Source: Chlamydiota bacterium (GTDB taxonomy: Bacteria > Chlamydiota > Chlamydiia > Chlamydiales > Rhabdochlamydiaceae). Taken from it: a stretch of 46,967 bases of DNA. The notes beneath the pieces are model-generated. The model ran no database searches and was not told the DNA's origin. It saw only the letters and a list, made by a program, of their open reading frames with translations. A program made the position numbers and the translations under genes. The stretch lies in NCBI GenBank assembly GCA_013287985.1, contig JABDCT010000008.1, positions 1-46,967 on the forward strand, given 5' to 3'. Position 1 is the first letter of the stretch. Every line of letters starts with the position of its first letter. Of the stretch, positions 41,549-46,967 are shown one piece after another.

Positions 41549-42502
41549 TTAGAAACGTACTGCAATTGCGACGTCAAGTCCATACAGACTCAAATCACCA
41601 CCGCAACCAATTTGGTTATAGTCAAAATAGGTGTGGTGCTCCCAACCCACTTGCATTGCAAACCAGCAAAATTCATAGCGGAAACCAAATCCTGCATCAT
41701 AACCGGTTAAGACTGCACAGCTCTTCGAATGTGAATTACAATTGTTAACGGCTAATGTGAAGACATCACTATCATTGAATCTGGATTTGAAATCTCCATA
41801 CAGGAAGTTTCCATCTAGGTTTCCGTAGAAACTAAAGCCACATCCCAAGTCGAAAACACCTTCAAAGCCCAACACCGGACCAGCGCCCCAGAAATTTTCT
41901 TTGTCTTGTTTTGAGGATACCGCAACACTGCTTGCGCCAGTAGCCGCGATGAGGATCGTGGACTCTAAGTGCGTGTTCAGCCTTTGATCAATTTTTGCAT
42001 AACGCGCGCCAAAGAATGGTCTTAGCGTAAAACAGTTATACTGTAATTTGTAACCCAGTAGCACATCTACTTCGTCAAATCTTAGCTTCCAGTGCGCACG
42101 GTTATCTTCGCGATGACCATCGCCTCTGCCGCGGTAATATGTCCAATACGCGCCAAAGTCCCAGCATGAGCTAAACTCATATCCTGCGCCGACGCGAAAG
42201 CCTAAACGCCAATTAAAATCTATGTCGTCATCCCTTTCACTGATATCGGTAACAATTTGCCCATTAGCAACAGTATTTGTGATACTGGTTGATCCAAAAT
42301 CGCATCCAAAGCCAGCCTCGCACGCTGTCCAATACAATAGGTCAGCTCTTAAGAAGAAATTACATTCACAGCAGCTCTCTTCACAGCAGCTATTATCGTA
42401 GGCAGGAGCTGAGGGTGCATAATCATCGGCATAGACATTACCCACGCCAACTAGCAATGCAGCTACCAGAGCCGCATCTTTTGTTCTAAAAACGTATGTC
42501 AT
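41549..42502 (-). CDS. Cysteine-rich MOMP-like outer membrane porin (second copy)
   Basis: This 317-residue protein has a signal peptide (cleavage likely after VYA at residue 25), then seven cysteines between residues 39 and 67 (SCCEESCCEC). It continues with beta-strand segments (FFLRADLLYWTA, WDFGAYWTYYRGRGDG, CFTLRPFFGARYAKIDQRL, FEGVFDLGCGFSFYGNLDGN, AMQVGWEHHTYF) and ends AIAVRF with the terminal phenylalanine of barrel proteins. It shares LRPF-GxRY and GWEHH with the 404-residue protein at 12031, so they are family members. RBS AAGGAAG precedes the ATG. It is 15 bases after a collagen-like gene and is probably the last gene of that transcript. Confidence 0.82.
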   Translation of the reverse strand: MTYVFRTKDAALVAALLVGVGNVYADDYAPSAPAYDNSCCEESCCECNFFLRADLLYWTACEAGFGCDFGSTSITNTVANGQIVTDISERDDDIDFNWRLGFRVGAGYEFSSCWDFGAYWTYYRGRGDGHREDNRAHWKLRFDEVDVLLGYKLQYNCFTLRPFFGARYAKIDQRLNTHLESTILIAATGASSVAVSSKQDKENFWGAGPVLGFEGVFDLGCGFSFYGNLDGNFLYGDFKSRFNDSDVFTLAVNNCNSHSKSCAVLTGYDAGFGFRYEFCWFAMQVGWEHHTYFDYNQIGCGGDLSLYGLDVAIAVRF

Positions 42503-42517
42503 TTTAACTTCCTTGTG

Positions 42518-43255
42518 TTAATTGCTTAATTTTTGAACGAATATTGAGGCACTAGTTGTTGCAGGCGGCGCCTTTCCTAGTTGTGTATTTGCACCAATAT
42601 TTCTAATAGTTAATGGGATGCCAGTAATCAAAGCCGAGGCCAGCGTCGTCGCTGGAATCACAAAGATCCCCTCTCCAATTATCGTGAGCAGGCCATCACC
42701 TGGAGCAATATTTGACGTACGATCACTGCCAAAAACGCCCATATTAAAAGGGCCTCCAAGCCATGCTTGGAAAGCTGTTGGTTGACTTGCTGCAGCTTCT
42801 CCAATAGTCAATATGTAGCGCACAAAATAGACACCCGTTGAATGGATGTTTAAAATTGTATCTCCACCATTGTGCTCAAATGTGGACCCGGGAGGAAAGT
42901 ATAGTGGATTAAGAGTGGCAGGTGCTGGAATGTTAAACTCTACATCGCCTCCAGGTCCTACGGCTTGAGTATCAGCACCTGTAGTATTGTACATGTATGC
43001 GTAGTCCAATACTCCTCCAGGCAGGCCTACTGTGCCTGGCGGTCCTGCTATACCGGGCACGCCAGGTACTCCAGCTAGGCCTGGTAGTCCGGCTGCTCCG
43101 GGTATTCCGGGAAGTCCGGCTGTTCCTACTGTAGCGGTTGCATTTAAAACAATGCTTTCCCCATGGCAGCAGCCTTCACAAGAGGCGTACAGAGCATTAG
43201 TATTTAATACTAGAGAAGAGACTGCTAGTAATAAGCTGAGTGAGCGTAAAATCAT
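42518..43255 (-). CDS. Collagen-like surface protein with BclA-like C-terminal domain (copy 2)
   Basis: This 245-residue protein has a signal peptide (hydrophobic residues 6-21, cleavage near LYA), then a short cysteine cluster (CEGCC). Eleven uninterrupted Gly-X-Y triplets follow (about residues 47-80, GLPGIPGAAGLPGLAGVPG and onwards), rich in proline at Y. The C-terminal 160 residues are predicted all-beta (FPPGSTFEHNGGDTILNI, STGVYFVRYILTIGE, IRNIGANTQLG, SASIFVQKLS), resembling the jelly-roll trimerisation domain of exosporium protein BclA. This implies a secreted trimeric collagen-like stalk. RBS GAGG precedes the ATG. It sits between a paralogue and a porin in one leftward set. Confidence 0.82.
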   Translation of the reverse strand: MILRSLSLLLAVSSLVLNTNALYASCEGCCHGESIVLNATATVGTAGLPGIPGAAGLPGLAGVPGVPGIAGPPGTVGLPGGVLDYAYMYNTTGADTQAVGPGGDVEFNIPAPATLNPLYFPPGSTFEHNGGDTILNIHSTGVYFVRYILTIGEAAASQPTAFQAWLGGPFNMGVFGSDRTSNIAPGDGLLTIIGEGIFVIPATTLASALITGIPLTIRNIGANTQLGKAPPATTSASIFVQKLSN

Positions 43256-43276
43256 ATGTACCTCAGATCCCTTACG

Positions 43277-43987
43277 TTAATTGCTGCTTATTTTTTGAAT
43301 AAACAAAGATGCTGCGGTATGTGCAGGTAAATACGTTCCAATATTTGTATTAGCACCGAGGTTTTGCACAGTAACAGCAAGTCCCACCTGGGATGCATCC
43401 ACTCTAAAAATGACTTCTCCCGCTACATTGAGCTGCGTGTTAGCAGCATTAGCAATACTTGTAGATCGATCACTTCCCGGAAGAAGACTATTACCAAAAA
43501 AAATGGCAAAAGCAGTCGGCACAGCAGCGGGGTTCACGACATTCCCAGAATCTACTGACGCGATATATCGAGCTATGTACGTACCTACAGAGTTAATAAC
43601 CACATCTGTTGATCCCGCCACATGGGTGAAAGTAGAACCTGGTGCAAACTGATCGTTTCCCTCATTCCAAAGGATTTTTTGGGAACCTGAAACGTTAGGA
43701 GCGGGCAACCCTTGACTCAAGGCAAATACCATTCCATAGTCCAACAATCCACCTGGTAGACCGGGAGACCCTTGAGGACCTGCTGGTCCAGGCACTCCAG
43801 GCACACCAGCCAATCCGGGCAATCCTGCGGCACCTGCTAGGCCAGGGAGCCCTGCGGTCGCAGCTGATGACGTAGCTTCAGAAACGAGACCCTGCCCTCG
43901 CGAGCAACCGCCGCAATTAGCCATCAGAGGGTTTTGAAAGTGCAAAGTACTGACTATCAGTAACAAAGTAAACATGCGAAAGATCAT
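43277..43987 (-). CDS. Collagen-like surface protein with BclA-like C-terminal domain (copy 1)
   Basis: This 236-residue paralogue of the next gene has the same plan: signal peptide (cleavage near LMA), CGGC, eleven Gly-X-Y triplets (about residues 46-79) and a beta-rich C-terminal domain (APGSTFTHVAGSTDVVINS, VGTYIARYIASV, VQNLGANTNIG, ASLFIQKISS). The frame opens at 44017, but ATG 43987 has GAGG six bases upstream and aligns with the start of copy 2, so I use it. It is the first gene of the three-gene leftward set, with 21 bases between its stop and the next start. The final domain may carry receptor- or ligand-binding function; none is identified. Confidence 0.82.
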   Translation of the reverse strand: MIFRMFTLLLIVSTLHFQNPLMANCGGCSRGQGLVSEATSSAATAGLPGLAGAAGLPGLAGVPGVPGPAGPQGSPGLPGGLLDYGMVFALSQGLPAPNVSGSQKILWNEGNDQFAPGSTFTHVAGSTDVVINSVGTYIARYIASVDSGNVVNPAAVPTAFAIFFGNSLLPGSDRSTSIANAANTQLNVAGEVIFRVDASQVGLAVTVQNLGANTNIGTYLPAHTAASLFIQKISSN

Positions 43988-44170
43988 AAGTGTCCTCATC
44001 CTGTTATGTATCTCCATAAGATTTTAGCTTGTGGTCCATAAATGAAATTTAATTTATAGACGCATGCACATTTACTCAAGTTTTTTTTTCAGATGCTAGG
44101 GAAATGAGGCGTAAACCCAGCAAAAAGAACCCATTTCCATAGAGCCATACAAACCTTTTATTTAGAATAC

Positions 44171-44176
44171 TATAAT
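44171..44176 (+). promoter_or_regulatory. -10 box upstream of the third F-box-like gene
   Basis: A perfect TATAAT lies 41 bases before the ATG at 44218. TACAAA at 44149-44154 is a weak -35 partner. The 230-base gap back to the collagen-like start at 43987 must also hold the leftward promoter, which I could not define. Confidence 0.45.
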
Positions 44177-44217
44177 CCTAAATGTATTTATAATTGTTTT
44201 CAAAAACGGTAATAAAT

Positions 44218-45888
44218 ATGTCATTCTTTTGCTGTTTACCTTGTAGCAATAGTAGAGACTCAGAGCAAAGCGTGCTGCTTGATATACAAGAAGAACGCGA
44301 ATCCACTCCGTCTCCCGAGCCTAAGATAGCCCCCATCCCAGAGTCCATACGCGCTCGCATTCCTCAAGGACTCGATCTGATAAAAGCCACACCCCACTCT
44401 CTCTGTGACGAGATAGCAGCCGCTCAAAAGAGTGGGCAGCCTTTTGAAGTTCGGCGCGCTGGAGGGTATACCTGGGTGTACATCGATCCCCATACGAAAT
44501 CAGGGGATGGAATAGGCACTCTTTCTGGAGACATTCTCCGTCTTATACTGACATTTCTTCAGCCTCGCGATATGTACAATCTCAGAATGACCGCAAAAAA
44601 ATTTGAAGGACTATCTCGCGAAGAAGCTGTGTATAAACTATTCATAGAAAAATGCTATCCCGGGTTTTCACTTAAAAATTTAAATAAGAAAACTTATCAA
44701 GCCATCTGGATGCAGCTGAGAAAACATGAAATTCCAGAAATTCCATTTGTAAAGATGGATCCCGGCTCAAAAAAAATGCATGACCTCTATCATCAGTTCC
44801 TGGAATCCCCTTATCCCTTACACTTAATTGATAGTAAAACATGGTTAGCAAAGCGCTTGTCCTTGCGAGATGGAAAGATTGTCTATCCGCCATGCATCGC
44901 GAATAATAAATTATTCCCACCCGCATTTTCCTTTGAATCCTATCAATCAAGTCTGCCGCCCAAAATGGTGGACAACCTCGAGCAATTTCCGCCTAACCCC
45001 AGTTATTTCTCTTATGCGTCTCGTACACAACTCCACACCATTGAACAGACTCCCTACGAAGGCACGTATACAATATGGGATATCCGCGACGAAAAGAATA
45101 TAAAAGTCCTTCAGAAGTTCTTCATGGATAGCAGGAATTTTCCGCTGCTCATCTATCCTGAAATTCTAACCAGAGCCGCTAGAAGTGCGCAAATAGCAAG
45201 AGAGATGATTCCCCAGCAGCTCATAAAAACAAAATTTCTTCTTTTTCCTTACGAAGATCGAAAGGGCACAGCTGTCGTAACCTACATCGACGATGGCAAA
45301 ATCTGTAAGTTCACCGAACGAGGCAGCGAGCAATTAATCGATCTCGGCAAGAAGATTCCGTTCGGCAATTTTTGCTTCCCTCTCAAAAGCGATAGCCAGC
45401 TCTGTCTGTTTTACAGGGATGAGCAGAGCGCATTGTTCATTCTCCATTTTGGAGAGAATGGAAAAGTATTGGGACATCATCCTGTAGAGGCACTAGACCA
45501 GATCAAGCCCGAGAGTGCCTTCTTTTTCGATTCAAAACTACAAATGTGCATTCTGTGGAAAGAGTCTAATCTCTACATCGTCAACATGGAAGGTAAATGC
45601 CAATCCATTATCCACACGCGCTCAAATATAAAAGCTGCTTATTTTCTTAGAGACAATTCTATCGCAGTATTTACAGATAGCTTTGTGCTTGAAGGAATTG
45701 ATCAGGAGTTAATGCGCCCAGTAGACCCCCGCCTGGATATTTATAGCCCAAACGGCACTTTGCTTTTCAAAAAAACATGTGAAAAGGTCGCTGCAGCCAT
45801 GCTCTCGCCTCCCTATACAGTCTTTGAAGGTGAATATGAACCTTTTCACTTCGCAGGCTATCCCCTTCTTTTAGAAGAAGAGTCGTAA
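44218..45888 (+). CDS. F-box-like protein, large form
   Basis: This 556-residue protein begins MSFFCCLPCS, with three early cysteines that could be lipidated in a host cell (speculative). Residues 100-147 match the F-box pattern (GTLSGDILRLILTFLQPRDM, then YNLRMTAKKFEGLSREEAVYKLF). The C-terminal half contains repeated short beta segments (TYIDDGKICKFTERG, LCLFYRDEQSALFILHFGE, SNLYIVNMEGKCQSII), consistent with a propeller. The start follows ATG 44218 rather than the in-frame TTG at 44194 because the MSF start matches the other F-box genes in the window. It is unrelated in detail to the 24-26 kb pair outside the F-box. A host-directed role is inferred. Confidence 0.65.
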   Translation: MSFFCCLPCSNSRDSEQSVLLDIQEERESTPSPEPKIAPIPESIRARIPQGLDLIKATPHSLCDEIAAAQKSGQPFEVRRAGGYTWVYIDPHTKSGDGIGTLSGDILRLILTFLQPRDMYNLRMTAKKFEGLSREEAVYKLFIEKCYPGFSLKNLNKKTYQAIWMQLRKHEIPEIPFVKMDPGSKKMHDLYHQFLESPYPLHLIDSKTWLAKRLSLRDGKIVYPPCIANNKLFPPAFSFESYQSSLPPKMVDNLEQFPPNPSYFSYASRTQLHTIEQTPYEGTYTIWDIRDEKNIKVLQKFFMDSRNFPLLIYPEILTRAARSAQIAREMIPQQLIKTKFLLFPYEDRKGTAVVTYIDDGKICKFTERGSEQLIDLGKKIPFGNFCFPLKSDSQLCLFYRDEQSALFILHFGENGKVLGHHPVEALDQIKPESAFFFDSKLQMCILWKESNLYIVNMEGKCQSIIHTRSNIKAAYFLRDNSIAVFTDSFVLEGIDQELMRPVDPRLDIYSPNGTLLFKKTCEKVAAAMLSPPYTVFEGEYEPFHFAGYPLLLEEES

Positions 45889-45954
45889 GGCGTGTCCCCT
45901 GTCTTCAATGAGGACTCAATTTTATTGATCGCGCAGAAAAGAAATAATAAAATT

Positions 45955-46431
45955 TTAATCTAGTTCGCTGAGTTTTCTATAGCCGAAATAGAGCAGCGGA
46001 GCGCCGATTAGGGCATAGATGAACCAGTAGCTAGCATCCCATTCCAGCTGGAGGGTGCCCTCTCTGGCAAAGATGACCAGCATGAGGCCCAGCAGGAGCA
46101 GGGTCGATCCCGCAAACATGAGAATGGAGGGAACCAGACTGCTTTTGCGTTCTACGGGAGCTTCCGCTTGTGGCTGCTGCGCAGGAGCGTTTTTCTTATA
46201 GAGGGAGGACTCAGCGCTGGAATGAGAGAGGGATGCGCTGCGATTGCTGCTCTGGTAGGGGGGAGTGTAGAGGGAGGCGACGCTGTCTTCTAAAGTTTGA
46301 CTTTGAAATAGGGTAGAACTCCTAGGGGCTTCCATATTGAGTTCAGAGGCGCAAAAAGGGCAGAGAGTCGCTTCGAGGGGAACGCGCGCTTCACAATTGG
46401 GGCAGAGCTTATGTTTTTCAACTGTTTTCAT
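45955..46431 (-). CDS. Zinc-ribbon membrane protein, conserved next to lpdA
   Basis: A protein of about 158 residues. The N-terminus holds a zinc ribbon (CPNCEARVPLEATLCPFC: two C-x2-C pairs). A serine- and proline-rich linker of about 75 residues is followed by two membrane helices (SILMFAGSTLLLLGLMLVIF and WFIYALIGAPLLYFGY) and a short basic-acidic tail. The frame opens much earlier (46611) but the extension overlaps the divergent lpdA gene; ATG 46431 or 46440 is likelier. Chlamydia, as I recall, has an uncharacterised gene at this position beside lpdA, so it is probably a conserved chlamydial protein of unknown function. Confidence 0.7.
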   Translation of the reverse strand: MKTVEKHKLCPNCEARVPLEATLCPFCASELNMEAPRSSTLFQSQTLEDSVASLYTPPYQSSNRSASLSHSSAESSLYKKNAPAQQPQAEAPVERKSSLVPSILMFAGSTLLLLGLMLVIFAREGTLQLEWDASYWFIYALIGAPLLYFGYRKLSELD

Positions 46432-46494
46432 ACACCCCATATTGGCAGAGAGCGATAAATCTTGCCATGTTTTTTGTAGGGCAGGTAACCTATA

Positions 46495-46967
46495 ATGCGT
46501 ATGGAAAAGAAACGATTTGATCTCATTGTAATTGGCGCGGGCCCAGGGGGCTATGTCGCTGCGATTAAAGCTGCACAAACAGGACGCTCCGTCTGTCTCA
46601 TTGAAAAACAATTTTTAGGCGGCAGCTGTCTCAATGTTGGCTGCATCCCGACCAAGACGCTGCTTGCAAACGCAGAAGTCATGCACAAAATCAGCATGGC
46701 GGAAGAGTATGGCATCATCACCGGTCCCGTCATGTTCGACTTCCTCAAAATGAAAACGCGCAAAGACCAGGTGGTCGATAAGGTGCGCAAGGGACTCTCC
46801 GGTTTATTGCAGTCCAACAAAATTACCGTGCTGCAAGGCGAGGCTCAATTTCTCTCTCCGCGCGACATCAAAATTGCCGGCAACGACAACATGGAAGTCA
46901 CCGCGGATCAGTGCATCATCGCCACAGGTTCTATCCCTCTCGACATTCCCGCATTCCTGTGCGACCA
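46495..46967 (+). CDS. lpdA: Dihydrolipoamide dehydrogenase (5' part, runs off the window)
   Basis: The first 157 codons of the E3 subunit of 2-oxoacid dehydrogenase complexes are present. The FAD dinucleotide-binding motif is VIGAGPGGYVAAIKAA, and the redox-active disulfide is in GGSCLNVGCIPTK, giving the C-x4-C pair. The conserved ATGSIPLDIP follows near the window edge. The ATG at 46495 has AGGT nine bases upstream and gives MRMEKKRF; ATG 46501 is the alternative. The gene is cut by the end of the window at base 46967, so length and C-terminal interface cannot be judged. It is divergent from the zinc-ribbon gene. Confidence 0.95.
   Translation, partial: MRMEKKRFDLIVIGAGPGGYVAAIKAAQTGRSVCLIEKQFLGGSCLNVGCIPTKTLLANAEVMHKISMAEEYGIITGPVMFDFLKMKTRKDQVVDKVRKGLSGLLQSNKITVLQGEAQFLSPRDIKIAGNDNMEVTADQCIIATGSIPLDIPAFLCD

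Noticed and set aside
44194-44217. TTG start extending the third F-box-like protein by eight residues
   Set aside because: The ATG at 44218 gives the MSF start shared with the other F-box genes and a more normal leader length from the TATAAT box.
46491-46496. TATAAT as a -10 box for lpdA
   Set aside because: It overlaps the lpdA start codon, so transcription from it would begin inside the gene, and no -35 is correctly spaced.

Overview
The window comes from a member of the Chlamydiota outside the classical Chlamydiaceae, most likely an amoeba- or protist-associated lineage. The main grounds are a recognisable Euo developmental repressor, a single-chain SecDF, and gene blocks that match chlamydial order as I recall it: uppS-cdsA-cmk-plsC; secDF-recJ-euo-gltX with tsp nearby; mnmE-nth-psd-secA; and a zinc-ribbon gene beside lpdA. 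Base composition looks close to 50% GC by eye, high for the phylum, and I cannot name the genus.

Layout. 1-1.0 kb: tail of a solute-binding protein and two tandem thioredoxins. 1.05-5.4 kb: tRNA-Leu(CAG), then a leftward, translationally coupled operon purA-uppS-cdsA-(cmk::plsC), in which cytidylate kinase and a lysophosphatidate acyltransferase are one polypeptide. 5.6-13.2 kb: rightward secDF, recJ and a cysteine-rich MOMP-like porin. 13.2-15.6 kb: leftward pepF and euo, separated by a clear intrinsic terminator. 15.9-18.5 kb: tail-specific protease tsp, then an unknown tail-anchored protein whose ribosome-binding site is folded into a long leader hairpin. 18.6-24.0 kb: glnS, dinD (with a 17-bp perfect inverted repeat in its coding sequence), gltX, a tiny lipoprotein and a CysJ-like reductase.

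24.0-26.4 kb holds an AT-richer tandem duplication of an F-box-like (eukaryotic-type) gene. Remnants of the flanking cysJ and ispF 3' ends sit at the duplication junction, and the second copy is frameshifted. 26.4-30.3 kb: ispF, ddl, an uncharacterised ATP-grasp protein and a cysteine-type murA, suggesting a peptidoglycan-precursor neighbourhood. 30.3-34.3 kb: epmB (EF-P modification) and two paralogous membrane-associated alpha/beta hydrolases flanking an oppositely oriented, secreted NUDIX hydrolase. 34.3-40.2 kb: mnmE, nth, psd and secA. 40.2-41.5 kb: an AAA/DUF4143 ATPase behind a 27-bp palindrome.

41.5-44.0 kb: a compact leftward three-gene set coding for two collagen-like proteins (11 Gly-X-Y triplets each, BclA-like C-terminal domain) and a second cysteine-rich MOMP-like porin, which I consider the most interesting candidate surface system. 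44.2-45.9 kb: a third F-box-like protein. 46-47 kb: a zinc-ribbon membrane protein and the start of lpdA.

Together the window mixes core functions (envelope lipid and peptidoglycan synthesis, Sec export, translation, repair) with lineage-specific surface proteins and candidate host-directed proteins. No rRNA, CRISPR array, insertion sequence or phage genes were seen.
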